Assembly: GCA_023957755.1 (NCBI GenBank)
Contig: JAMLGT010000006.1
Coordinates: 162,739 to 226,738 of the forward strand
DNA: 64,000 nucleotides
Direction of reading: 5' to 3'
From: Chitinophagaceae bacterium
Lineage (GTDB): Bacteria > Bacteroidota > Bacteroidia > Chitinophagales > Chitinophagaceae
In this document: one piece after another, positions 8,900 to 17,955 of the stretch
Layout of the letters: each line of letters begins with the position of its first letter
Numbering within the stretch: the stretch's first letter is position 1
The notes under the pieces: model-generated
The model's input: the letters and a program-made list of their open reading frames with translations, nothing else
What the model was told of the DNA's origin: nothing
Databases searched by the model: none
Position numbers and translations under genes: made by a program

Positions 8900-9786
8900 T
8901 TCACTATCACCACTGTCCGCTTTGCAATAGCGAAACGTTCGAACCGCAATTGGAAATTAAAGACTTCTCAATCAGTGGGGAGTCATTCGCTGTGTGTGCC
9001 TGCCTGCATTGCGGGCTCTGGTTCACCCAGGATGCACCTTCTGAAGCGGAAAGCAGCAGATATTATCAGGCAGAACAATACATCTCACACTCAGACACCG
9101 ACAAAGGACTGGTCAACCGGCTTTACCATCTCGTTAGAAGACGAACACTTAAATCGAAACAAAAACTTATTGAGGCATCCTCAGGAATAAAAGGGGGATC
9201 ACTATTGGATATCGGAAGCGGCACGGGAAGTTTTCTGCATACGATGCAATCTGCCGGATGGACTGTGACCGGAATAGAACCTGATGATATCGCCAGAAAA
9301 AATGCACTTTCTCTCCATCAGATAGAGACCTTTCCTCCGGATCGGATCGCTTCGCTTGCCGGCAATTCATTCGATATCATTACAATGTGGCATGTACTGG
9401 AGCATGTGCACGGTTTAGAAAGCCAATTGAATGAACTGCGTCGTTTACTAAAAGATGGTGGAAAGATTTTCATCGCGGTTCCCAATCATACTTCGTATGA
9501 TGCGACACATTACGCCGCCTTCTGGGCTGCGTGGGATGTACCAAGACACCTGTATCATTTTTCTCCTGCAGCAATGGAATTTCTGTCAGAAAAATATCAT
9601 TTTAAAATTAATGCCAGGAGGCCGATGTGGTTCGATAGTTTTTATGTAAGTCTCCTTAGTGAAAAATACAAAACCGGGAAATCACGGTTTATCAGTGCAA
9701 TGTGGATTGGCCTCAGATCAAATCTGAAAGCTTTGACAAAGGTCCGAAAGTGCAGTTCCATCATTTACATCCTGGAAAAGAAATAA
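8896..9786 (+). CDS. Class I SAM-dependent methyltransferase with N-terminal zinc ribbon
   Basis: A 296-residue methyltransferase. The N-terminus HCPLCNSETF and the later CLHCGLWF look like a four-cysteine zinc ribbon, as in the methyltransferase family active on sugars and small molecules. The SAM-binding motif is LLDIGSGTGSFLHTM, followed by VTGIEPDD and the post-motif DIITMWHVLEHV. The frame opens at 8773, but ATG 8896 is chosen because it overlaps the previous stop by four bases and begins just before the zinc ribbon. The substrate is unknown. It ends 6 bases from the convergent epimerase gene. Confidence 0.82.
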   Translation: MIHYHHCPLCNSETFEPQLEIKDFSISGESFAVCACLHCGLWFTQDAPSEAESSRYYQAEQYISHSDTDKGLVNRLYHLVRRRTLKSKQKLIEASSGIKGGSLLDIGSGTGSFLHTMQSAGWTVTGIEPDDIARKNALSLHQIETFPPDRIASLAGNSFDIITMWHVLEHVHGLESQLNELRRLLKDGGKIFIAVPNHTSYDATHYAAFWAAWDVPRHLYHFSPAAMEFLSEKYHFKINARRPMWFDSFYVSLLSEKYKTGKSRFISAMWIGLRSNLKALTKVRKCSSIIYILEKK

Positions 9787-9792
9787 TGGCTA

Positions 9793-10839
9793 TCAGATCA
9801 CCTGAAATCCTAAAGCATAAGGGTCATCTTCCTTATCTATAGAAATAGTGTTGTACCCATAAATCTTTGCCCAACCCCTGATGCCGGGGCGTATGGCAGG
9901 CTTGCCACTTATGGTCAGTTCCTCTTCAATCGTGCCTTCAAACCTGGAACCGATGATGCTTTCGTGGATAAAAGATACTCCCTTCTTTAGTTTCCCTTTG
10001 GTGTACCACTGCGCCATACGTGCTGAAGTGCCCGTCCCGCAAGGAGACCGGTCAATTGCCTTATCACCATAAAACACTGCATTACGGGCTGTAGAAGTCG
10101 GGTCCAGAACTTTACCCGTCCACAGTACGTGTGCGCATCCGCGTATGGTGTCATTTTCAGGGTGCACAAAAGTATGCTGCTCATTGATCATCTTTCGCAA
10201 CTCACGGCTCATACTTATTAACTGATCTGCTGAGTAGTGCTCTAGCCCTTTAAAATTTTGTTGCACATCCACAATTGCATAAAAATTACCACCATAGGAA
10301 ACATCTACACTAATACGTCCCAGCGGTGGAAAATCAAACTCCAGTCCTTCGGCAGCAAGAAAAGAAGGCACATTTACCAGTTTGACTGACCTCACCTTTT
10401 CTCCTTCCATTTGATACGACACCTCAACCAATCCTGCAGGCGCTTCCATCCTCACTTTTCCCGGAACCTTTGGGGTTATCAGCCCTTCTTCAATAGCAAT
10501 GGTAATAGTACCTATAGTGCCATGTCCGCACATTGGCAGGCATCCGCTGGTTTCAATAAATAGTACTGCCACATCATTTTCAGGATTGTGCGGCGGATAG
10601 AGAATGCTTCCACTCATCATGTCATGCCCGCGAGGTTCGAACATCAATCCTTTGCGAATCCAGTCGTACTCTCTGAGGAAATGCTGACGCTTTTCGCTCA
10701 TATCCTTACCCTCTAATGGTGGGCCTCCGGCCGCCACCACCCTCACAGGATTTCCACAGGTATGTGCATCGATACAATGAAATATATTTCCTTTCAGAAT
10801 CCCTTTATGGTGCTTCTGACTTAGAGGTGAGGTGGGCAT
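9793..10839 (-). CDS. 4-hydroxyproline 2-epimerase / proline racemase family
   Basis: A 348-residue cytoplasmic enzyme of the proline racemase family. Both catalytic cysteines are present: Cys104 in MCGHGTIG and Cys267 in SPCGTGTSA. This argues for an epimerase or racemase and against the related trans-3-hydroxyproline dehydratase, which has Thr in place of one Cys. The N-terminal CIDAHTCGNPVRVV is also typical. The likely reaction is trans-4-hydroxy-L-proline to cis-4-hydroxy-D-proline, the first step of hydroxyproline use. None of the downstream pathway genes is adjacent, so the physiological role is inferred only from the family. Confidence 0.85.
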   Translation of the reverse strand: MPTSPLSQKHHKGILKGNIFHCIDAHTCGNPVRVVAAGGPPLEGKDMSEKRQHFLREYDWIRKGLMFEPRGHDMMSGSILYPPHNPENDVAVLFIETSGCLPMCGHGTIGTITIAIEEGLITPKVPGKVRMEAPAGLVEVSYQMEGEKVRSVKLVNVPSFLAAEGLEFDFPPLGRISVDVSYGGNFYAIVDVQQNFKGLEHYSADQLISMSRELRKMINEQHTFVHPENDTIRGCAHVLWTGKVLDPTSTARNAVFYGDKAIDRSPCGTGTSARMAQWYTKGKLKKGVSFIHESIIGSRFEGTIEEELTISGKPAIRPGIRGWAKIYGYNTISIDKEDDPYALGFQVI

Positions 10840-10879
10840 AGGCTTATATTATGTAAATTGATCGCCATGATTGAGATCA

Positions 10880-10887
10880 CAAATTTA
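10880..10887 (-). promoter_or_regulatory. Candidate -7 element for the epimerase gene
   Basis: Read on the minus strand this is TAAATTTG, matching TAnnTTTG, 41 bases upstream of ATG 10839. No clear -33 element is seen at the expected spacing. Confidence 0.3.
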
Positions 10888-10938
10888 TATTGAAATGGCC
10901 TTTTACTAATTTTCTGTTCTAAAAGTTACTGGCATTGT

Positions 10939-12120
10939 CTAGTGTGCATGTCCTCCCGATAACCCTTTCTTAAGCAGGTACTCACTATTCAATAGATACA
11001 CACCACTCACCACGACTTTATCACCTGCGTTTAATCCGGAAACTACAGCTACCTGCCGGTTGCTTTCTTCACCCAGTTTCACCTCCCGCCACTTGAAATT
11101 TCCTTCTCCTGTCTGTATCCAGACAATATTCTTATCCTTATCGCGGATGACTGCATCCACAGGCAGTACAGGAGTCTTTTCGGCTTTCCGTTCAAAAAGG
11201 ACGTAGGCAGCCATTCCCGGTTTCAACACTTTGTTCTTGTTGGCTACTTCGATCCTAACCTGTGCCAGGCGACTGTCAGGCATTATCTCCGGACTTATAA
11301 ATGCAATTTTTCCCGGAAGTCTTAACTCAGCTAAATCGGGAAAATCCAATTGTACCTTATCCCCCTCTCTCATTGTTGCCAACTGATTGGGATATACCTG
11401 TGCCTGTACCCACAGCGTACTGTAATCTGCAAGCCTCATTACCACATCTCCTGCCTGGACATACCCTCCCTCTAATATGGGGAGTTCAATAATAGTACCC
11501 GACACAGGGCTGTAATAGGTAGTCAGTCCCGGCGCCTTACCTTCCTTCTTTAAGGCCTCTATCTGTGAAGAGGTAATGCCCATCACTTTTAATTTTTGTG
11601 CGGCGGCATCTATGATACGGTCGAAGTCCACAATGGAATTATCCAGTGTGCGCTTCTTTTCGATTGCTGCAAGGTATTCCTGCTGTGCATTTCTCAACTC
11701 TTCACTGAAGATAGAAAAGACCGGTGCACCTCGGGGCACAAAGTCAGCCGTGTTCTTGTAGTACAGTTTGTCGACTCTTCCCTGTATCCAGGAAGTGACT
11801 GTACTTGTCCTGCTTTCATCTTCTGTAACTACTCCGGTGAGCACATCCTTTGCTCCGACCCCCTCTTCAATAACCTGGGCCGTAACCACATTCGCAAGCC
11901 TGATCTGCTCTTCATTCAGCGACACCTCGTCGGGAGCAGATTGTGTGCGCTTTACCTTTATCAGGTCCATGTGACAGATAGGGCATAGCCCGGGCTTGTT
12001 TTCTACAATCTGTGGGTGCATACTACACGTGTAATAATATTCTGATGATACCAGCTCAGGTTCGGATGACTTACATGCCACCAGAAATAACAATGTGATG
12101 ATGCTGATCCATTTTTTCAT
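10939..12120 (-). CDS. CusB-type efflux adaptor lipoprotein with one HMBD motif
   Basis: A 393-residue periplasmic membrane-fusion protein linking an RND pump to an outer-membrane channel for Cu/Ag or related metal export. A lipoprotein signal ends at LLFLVAC (Cys16). A heavy-metal-binding domain follows at about residues 28-55, with YTCSMHPQ and CPICHMDL. The hairpin and barrel-sandwich parts include SPVSGTIIELPILEGGYV and the C-terminal VVVSGVYLLNSE. It is the last gene of the minus-strand cluster, 5 bases after a second adaptor gene. The metal is inferred from domain and context. Confidence 0.88.
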   Translation of the reverse strand: MKKWISIITLLFLVACKSSEPELVSSEYYYTCSMHPQIVENKPGLCPICHMDLIKVKRTQSAPDEVSLNEEQIRLANVVTAQVIEEGVGAKDVLTGVVTEDESRTSTVTSWIQGRVDKLYYKNTADFVPRGAPVFSIFSEELRNAQQEYLAAIEKKRTLDNSIVDFDRIIDAAAQKLKVMGITSSQIEALKKEGKAPGLTTYYSPVSGTIIELPILEGGYVQAGDVVMRLADYSTLWVQAQVYPNQLATMREGDKVQLDFPDLAELRLPGKIAFISPEIMPDSRLAQVRIEVANKNKVLKPGMAAYVLFERKAEKTPVLPVDAVIRDKDKNIVWIQTGEGNFKWREVKLGEESNRQVAVVSGLNAGDKVVVSGVYLLNSEYLLKKGLSGGHAH

Positions 12121-12125
12121 AATCC

Positions 12126-13466
12126 TTACTTTTTTGTTACGATAAAACTCTCGCTATCTACCAGAAATCCCGCATTGGAAGCGACTGCCTCCTCCTGTTG
12201 CAAACCGTCCAGAATCTGAATCAGGTGGTTGCTCACAAGCCCTGTATTCACCTTTCGGGCCACAAATCCATCCTGCTCTCTTACAAAAACTACCTTGTCC
12301 ATTCCCAGCGAAAAGACAGCCTCCTCCGGCAACCACTGTGCTTTTTTATAACCGGTGAAGATGATTGCCTTCACCACACTTCCTACAGGAAGCTGTAATG
12401 CCGAATTATCAAATGGAATTCTTGCGCTGAGGGTATTAGTCTCTGTGCCATAAAAAGGCAACAGGTCTCTTATCTCTGTCCTGAAATCATTCCCGGAATT
12501 TCCCTCCGGTATTATCCTCGCCTTATTTCCTTTGCTCACCATATCTGCATATTGGGCAGGTATCTGCAGGGTGATTCTTGCTTTCGAAGGATTGAATAAC
12601 GAAAATAGCGTCTGCCCTTTCTCTACATACATACCTTCTTTAAGTGCAAGCGGCATAATGCCTCCTGCCGGTAATGGCACATCAGCAGGTGTACTGTTTT
12701 CATAAATAACGCCTGCCCTGTTACTATACACTGTCACCGAATACAGTGATTTTCCCGTGCGGGTAATTTGCGATATCTGTGCTGCACTCATCCCCATATT
12801 CAACAATTTCTCCCTAGCTGCATTTATGAGCGACTGGTTACCCGCATCCTGCTTTAATAAAAAAAGCAGGTTATTCTGTCCCGCCACAAGATCGGGACTA
12901 TAGACATCTATCAACGGCTGACCCACGGTTATCTTCTGGTAACGATACCTGATGTACATCCTTGTAATTCGACCTGAAAATCTGGAAGCGACTGTGCCTG
13001 AATAATCGGGATTATATTCTACTACACCGGTTGCATTGACTTCGTCATCTTCATCACGATGAGCCATGTGCACCATCGGCACCTGGGCTACTACCGCCTG
13101 ATTGGCGGGTTTCAATAACATCTCCAGAGAAAGTTCCAAAGGCTCGTTATCTGACTTTATCCTTTCCAACTTCATTCCACACACCGGGCAGTTGCCTTCG
13201 GAATCACTGTGTACCTGCGGGTGCATCGGACAGGTGAATCCTAAGGAAGCGGCTATTGAAGTGCTGTCGCTATGCTCATGTGGAGATTCCATCGGCACCA
13301 GATCCATCCCACACTTCGGACATCTGCCGGGCTTATCGCTAAACACGGAGTCTTCAGGCATTGGGCAGGTATATACTACCCCCGGCTCTCCTTTTACTTC
13401 GTGCTCAGTGCAGGAAAAGTAAATCAGCCCCAGCAAAGGAATTATCCAATAAAAAAATCTTTTCAT
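12126..13466 (-). CDS. CusB-type efflux adaptor with two HMBD motifs
   Basis: A 446-residue periplasmic adaptor for the adjacent RND pump. The signal ends at LIYFSC (Cys19), a plausible lipobox. Two tandem heavy-metal-binding motifs follow: YTCPMPEDSV with CPKCGMDLVPM (about residues 32-59), and FTCPMHPQVH with CPVCGMKLERI (about 77-104). The first motif has PED where HPQ is usual. The adaptor core includes ASRFSGRITRMYIRY and YSNRAGVIYE. Its ATG overlaps the preceding tolC-type stop by one base (TAATG), so translation is likely coupled. Two different adaptors in one pump operon is notable. Confidence 0.88.
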   Translation of the reverse strand: MKRFFYWIIPLLGLIYFSCTEHEVKGEPGVVYTCPMPEDSVFSDKPGRCPKCGMDLVPMESPHEHSDSTSIAASLGFTCPMHPQVHSDSEGNCPVCGMKLERIKSDNEPLELSLEMLLKPANQAVVAQVPMVHMAHRDEDDEVNATGVVEYNPDYSGTVASRFSGRITRMYIRYRYQKITVGQPLIDVYSPDLVAGQNNLLFLLKQDAGNQSLINAAREKLLNMGMSAAQISQITRTGKSLYSVTVYSNRAGVIYENSTPADVPLPAGGIMPLALKEGMYVEKGQTLFSLFNPSKARITLQIPAQYADMVSKGNKARIIPEGNSGNDFRTEIRDLLPFYGTETNTLSARIPFDNSALQLPVGSVVKAIIFTGYKKAQWLPEEAVFSLGMDKVVFVREQDGFVARKVNTGLVSNHLIQILDGLQQEEAVASNAGFLVDSESFIVTKK

Positions 13467-14746
13467 TATGCTGTAATTTGAAATAAGTTCATCAATTCCG
13501 ACTGAATATCAAGTGCCTCTTTCAGCAGGTTTAACTGCTCATTCTTTGCATCAATCAGTTCCTGCCAGGCATCTAATAATTCCAGTATCTCGGTTTTATT
13601 CTGTTCAAACCCCAGGAGATTAACCTGAAAATTTTTCTCTAATGCGGGGATAATCTTTTCCTGATACAGTTTCATCTCCACCTGCACTCCGTTTCTTTCA
13701 ATCCATTTTGTTCTAATAACAGTATAAGCTTCAGACAAAAATGCACGCTGAGATGCCTTCAGACTTTCATTCTCCAGTTCCAGGCTCTTCACTTTTGCTT
13801 CGTTCATTTTAGACGACCACCTAGCCATCGGCAATTTCACCATACCCATCAGCGAAAACATCTGAGGCTGTCTTCCAAAGCCCGTCATGTGTTCGAACCG
13901 AATACCAAACTGAGGTTTTAATGCCATCTTTTCAGACTGAATCATCAATTGATTGGAGTACATCTGTTGCTGAATACCCTTGTAAGCCGCATTCTGCATC
14001 AGCACAGTACTGTCACCTATCAATCCCGAAAAATCTACCCACTGTATGGTAGTATCCACCGAAAAATCTGCGGGTTGCTCTTCCAGCATGAGGGAGTGAA
14101 TGAGTGACTTCTGTTTCACTTCATCTACCCTGATCAACTGGCTGTCTATCGATAATCTTGCCAGGGCAGCGGTGAGTTTATAATAAGAGTTAATATTACC
14201 CAGATCATTTTTGTATCTGATTTCAGCGCTCTGCATCATGAACCGGATCAGTTTTCTGTTCTGCTCAATCAGTTCCAGCTTTTTCGTTGCCAGCATTAAT
14301 GAATAATACGCACCCCGCACACGTGTCATCATCTCATTTAGCATCTCCTGCTTCTTTTCCAGTTCCACACCACCCCTCGACTTCAGATAGTCGTATTGTG
14401 CCTGCTGCGCTTTCTTATTGGGAAACATCTGTTCTGCACTCACCATAAACATCCCCATTCCGGGCATACCGTTTTCCGACTTCCATTTCGACACATTGTA
14501 CGGTGCCTGAAAGAATCCGGCTCCCACTTCCGGCGCCATCCACGAAAAAGCCCCTTCAGCTTCTGCATCCATTGCCTTTACCGATGCATCCACCATGCTG
14601 AATGCAGGATGCCTTTGCAGAATCTCGTCGCGAATCTCCTTAAAGGAACGAACAGGCTGAGCTACCACACTCATTGAGGACTGAAGGAGTACTGCGGCGA
14701 GCACCACCCTTCCACTATATTTTAATATGCTAATGATGGGTTTCAT
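13466..14746 (-). CDS. TolC family outer-membrane channel (CusC-like)
   Basis: A 426-residue outer-membrane efflux protein that would complete the tripartite metal pump. The signal peptide ends near SMSVVAQPV. The rest is long amphipathic helices with coiled-coil character and the two-repeat organisation of the family (for example YSLMLATKKLELIEQNRKL in the first half and NFQVNLLGFEQNKTEILELL in the second). ATG 14746 is preferred because the signal peptide begins there; ATG 14764 would add six residues. The start overlaps the end of cusA by 17 bases, and the stop overlaps the next adaptor start by one. Confidence 0.85.
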   Translation of the reverse strand: MKPIISILKYSGRVVLAAVLLQSSMSVVAQPVRSFKEIRDEILQRHPAFSMVDASVKAMDAEAEGAFSWMAPEVGAGFFQAPYNVSKWKSENGMPGMGMFMVSAEQMFPNKKAQQAQYDYLKSRGGVELEKKQEMLNEMMTRVRGAYYSLMLATKKLELIEQNRKLIRFMMQSAEIRYKNDLGNINSYYKLTAALARLSIDSQLIRVDEVKQKSLIHSLMLEEQPADFSVDTTIQWVDFSGLIGDSTVLMQNAAYKGIQQQMYSNQLMIQSEKMALKPQFGIRFEHMTGFGRQPQMFSLMGMVKLPMARWSSKMNEAKVKSLELENESLKASQRAFLSEAYTVIRTKWIERNGVQVEMKLYQEKIIPALEKNFQVNLLGFEQNKTEILELLDAWQELIDAKNEQLNLLKEALDIQSELMNLFQITA

Positions 14747-16664
14747 ACACTTCAATTTTTCCATATTTTTTTAATTCATATTCCTTTGACATCAGGAAGA
14801 TCAAAGGTGTCACCAGGAGGATATGCGTGGCAGAAGTAATCACTCCACCCACCATCGGAAGAATAATCGGAATCATCACATCACTTCCCACACCCGTACT
14901 CCAAAGAATGGGCAGCAGCGCAAATAATGCAATACTCACTGTCATTATCTTTGGGCGGAGACGCTTTGCTGCTCCGGCAACCACATATTGTTCAAGGTCT
15001 TTTTTGGTAATCGTCTCGCGTGAATTTCCTTTAAGGGCAATCAGCTGTTGCATCGCATCATTCAGGTAAATCACCATTACAATACCCGTCTCTACTGCGA
15101 TTCCAAACAATGCAATAAACCCTACAGCCACGGCAACCGACAAATTCACTCCCCAGAAATACACCATCAATGCGCCCCCAATCAAGGCAAACGGCAGACT
15201 GATAAGACTGAGGAACGCCTCACGCACACTATGGAAAGCAAAATACATTGAAAGGAAAATCACAATCAATACCACCGGCAAAATCATCAATAATGTCCGT
15301 TCACTCCGAATCAGATTTTCATATTCACCACTCCACTCTACATAATAACCCTGTGGTAATTTTTTCACAAACGATTCCAATACTTCTTTAGCATCCTTCA
15401 CAGTGCTCCCCAGATCGCGCCCTCTGACATTGAACAACACGGTACCCCGTAGCATTGCATTCTCACTGTTAATCATGGAAGGCCCTTCAGACACTCTTAC
15501 ATCAGCCACTGTCTGCAACGGAATAGGCCCGAATTGCGGAGTGCGTATCTGCAGATTTTTTAAATCGGTGAGGCTGCTTCTGAAATCCTGCCCAAATCGA
15601 GCATTAATCGAGAACCGTCTCCTGCCTTCCACTGTGGTGGTAATCGGTGTGCCACCTAAAGCCACTTCCACTACCCTGTTTACATCGTCGACTGAAAGTC
15701 CGTACCTGCTGATTTCATCGCGTCTGATGGCAATGTCAATATACTTTCCTCCTGTAATTGGTTCTACATACAGATCTTTCACCCCATCTACTCTTTCCAG
15801 TTCGCTCCTGAATGCCTGTGAAAGTGAATAAATCGTATCCAGGTTTTGTCCAAACACTTTCAGACCCACATCCGTACGAATACCCGTACTCAGCATATTG
15901 ATACGATTGATAATTGGCTGTGTCCAGCTATTCACAACACCCGGAATCTGCAGTTTGGCATCCAGCTCTGCTACAATATCTGCTTTGGTAATTCCCTTGC
16001 GCCACTCCTTTTGCGGTTTCAAAAGGATAATGGTTTCGATCATACTGATCGGGCTGTTATCCGTAGCTGTATTGGCTCTGCCAGCCTTGCCCAACACATT
16101 CTTTACCTCAGGTACTGAAGCAATAATTTTATCCTGCACCTGCAAAATTCTTTTCACCTCTGTATTGCTGACATCCGGCATGGTGGTAGGCATAAACAAT
16201 AAAGACCCTTCATCCAGCGGAGGCATGAACTCGCGCCCAAGACTAAACAACAAAGGCGCACTAATTGCAAGTGCCAGAATATTCACCGCTATGGTCGTCT
16301 TCCGATATTTGATACACTTCCTGATAATTGGAGTGTAAACTCTCTCCAGAAACCTGTTTAATGGGTTCTTATTCTCAGGTACAAACTTCCCTTTCAGGAA
16401 AATCGCAATCAATGCAGGAGCCAGCAGAATTACCAGGATAGCATCCACAACCAAAATGAAAGTCTTGGTGTAAGCCAGCGGATGAAAGAGCTTTCCCTCC
16501 TGGCCTGTAAGGAGGAACACCGGCAGGAACGAAGTAATAATAATTACTGTCGAAAAGAACACACCACGCGATACCTGTTTGCACGCCCTGCCGATAAGGT
16601 CGAGCCTCACATCCTTCGGAATAGGGATATAAGATTTCTTCTTTTTCTTTTTAAACAATTTCAT
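14730..16664 (-). CDS. CusA/CzcA-type RND metal pump, C-terminal half
   Basis: A 644-residue open frame holding the second half of a heavy-metal RND transporter. It begins MKLFKKKKKKSYIPI in the cytoplasmic loop and proceeds into membrane helix 5 (VSRGVFFSTVIIITSFLPVF) and the family block GQEGKLFHPLAYTKTF. The second large periplasmic domain and helices 7-12 follow, including VAVGFIALFGIAVETGIVM. It lies in the same frame as the upstream N-terminal half, separated only by TGA and two codons. It could be made by re-initiation at ATG 16664, by readthrough, or not at all. Together the halves give about 1070 codons, the normal length for a single CusA. Confidence 0.85.
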   Translation of the reverse strand: MKLFKKKKKKSYIPIPKDVRLDLIGRACKQVSRGVFFSTVIIITSFLPVFLLTGQEGKLFHPLAYTKTFILVVDAILVILLAPALIAIFLKGKFVPENKNPLNRFLERVYTPIIRKCIKYRKTTIAVNILALAISAPLLFSLGREFMPPLDEGSLLFMPTTMPDVSNTEVKRILQVQDKIIASVPEVKNVLGKAGRANTATDNSPISMIETIILLKPQKEWRKGITKADIVAELDAKLQIPGVVNSWTQPIINRINMLSTGIRTDVGLKVFGQNLDTIYSLSQAFRSELERVDGVKDLYVEPITGGKYIDIAIRRDEISRYGLSVDDVNRVVEVALGGTPITTTVEGRRRFSINARFGQDFRSSLTDLKNLQIRTPQFGPIPLQTVADVRVSEGPSMINSENAMLRGTVLFNVRGRDLGSTVKDAKEVLESFVKKLPQGYYVEWSGEYENLIRSERTLLMILPVVLIVIFLSMYFAFHSVREAFLSLISLPFALIGGALMVYFWGVNLSVAVAVGFIALFGIAVETGIVMVIYLNDAMQQLIALKGNSRETITKKDLEQYVVAGAAKRLRPKIMTVSIALFALLPILWSTGVGSDVMIPIILPMVGGVITSATHILLVTPLIFLMSKEYELKKYGKIEVYETHH

Positions 16665-16670
16665 AACGGG

Positions 16671-17945
16671 TCAGCTTTTCGATTGATTTTGATATTCGGA
16701 TAAATACCTGTAACTGTTTTCACTCATAATGATTCCATTATCCACAATCACACTGATGGCTAATGCAATCCCTGTAAGCGACATAATATTTGAGGACACT
16801 CCAAAAAGATTCAACAGAATAAAACTTATGGCGATAGTAATCGGTATCTGAATGATGATGCTGATAGCGCTTCTCCAATGAAACAAAAAGAGAATCACAA
16901 TCAATGCCACTATCGACATTTCTTCCACCAGCTTCCACTTGATATTGCTTACCGCAGCATCTATCAGATCACTCCTGTCATAATCTACTTTAAAAGACAC
17001 CCCCGGCGGAAGCCCTTTTTCTACTGATACAAGTTTTTCTTTCACAGCCGCAATCACCTTGTCGGCATTCTCGCCATAACGCATTACCACTATCCCGCCT
17101 ACCACTTCACCGTTACCGTTGTCATCAAAAATACCTGTCCGAATATCACCTCCCATCTGTACAGTCCCGATATCACGCACTTTTACCGGTACACCTTCTC
17201 TGTTAGCCACAGCTACATTTTCTATATCCTCCTTGTTTTTGATGTATCCCAATCCGCGCACGATATAAGCCATATCACTCATCTCAAATTTCCTTCCCCC
17301 CACATCGTTATTGTTAGCTTTTACCTTGTCCACCACATCAGTAAGTGACACATTATAATATTGAAGTTTGACAGGGTCTAAGACCAGTTGATACTGCTTT
17401 TCAAAGCCACCAAAACTGGCCACTTCGGCGACTCCGGGTACGGTCTGCAACGCAAGTTTCACATACCAGTCCTGCAGTGCACGCTGCTCTCCCAGATCCA
17501 TATTGTTTGCCTTTAGCGAGTACCAGAAGATATGGCCCACGCCGGTTCCGTCAGGGCCGAGAGAAGGCACTACCCCTTCAGGTAACAAGCGCTGTGCATA
17601 GTTCAATCGCTCAAGCACCCTTGTACGTGCCCAATACACATCCGTATTATCGTCGAAGATGATATAGAGAAAACTCATTCCAAACATCGACGAAGCTCTG
17701 ATGTCCTTCACCCGGGCCACCCCCTGAAGGTTAGATACCAGTGGATACGTGACCTGATCCTCTATTATCTGCGGACTACGCCCTGGCCACTCAGTGAATA
17801 CTATAATCTGATTCTCACTCAGATCAGGTATTGCATCCACCGGATTATCCAGCATATTAAATATACCCCAGACAAAAAGTCCCAGGGCAAAGACCACTAC
17901 GATAAACCTGTTTCGGATAGACCAGGAAATTGCTTTTGAAATCAT
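16671..17945 (-). CDS. CusA/CzcA-type RND metal pump, N-terminal half
   Basis: A 424-residue open frame with membrane helix 1 (IRNRFIVVVFALGLFVWGIF), the periplasmic porter sequence NPVDAIPDLSENQIIVFTEW, the family block MFGMSFLYIIFDDNTD, and helices 2-4 ending with LAISVIVDNGIIMSEN. It stops at TGA 16671-16673 in the cytoplasmic loop after helix 4. The same reading frame continues past the stop into the second half. The stop is followed by C, a context known to be leaky in bacteria. The upstream DUF3347 gene ends 10 bases away. A functional split pump, a recent nonsense mutation or a sequence error are all possible. Confidence 0.88.
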   Translation of the reverse strand: MISKAISWSIRNRFIVVVFALGLFVWGIFNMLDNPVDAIPDLSENQIIVFTEWPGRSPQIIEDQVTYPLVSNLQGVARVKDIRASSMFGMSFLYIIFDDNTDVYWARTRVLERLNYAQRLLPEGVVPSLGPDGTGVGHIFWYSLKANNMDLGEQRALQDWYVKLALQTVPGVAEVASFGGFEKQYQLVLDPVKLQYYNVSLTDVVDKVKANNNDVGGRKFEMSDMAYIVRGLGYIKNKEDIENVAVANREGVPVKVRDIGTVQMGGDIRTGIFDDNGNGEVVGGIVVMRYGENADKVIAAVKEKLVSVEKGLPPGVSFKVDYDRSDLIDAAVSNIKWKLVEEMSIVALIVILFLFHWRSAISIIIQIPITIAISFILLNLFGVSSNIMSLTGIALAISVIVDNGIIMSENSYRYLSEYQNQSKS

Positions 17946-17955
17946 AATTCAGTTT

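Noticed and set aside
11596..11988. Long frame opposite the short adaptor gene
   Set aside because: It is antisense to a strongly supported CusB-type gene and has no domain of its own.
16665..16673. Selenocysteine or frameshift as explanation of the cusA interruption
   Set aside because: Both halves are in the same frame, so no frameshift is needed. The TGA falls in a variable lysine-rich loop, not at a conserved cysteine, and no selenocysteine insertion hairpin is apparent.
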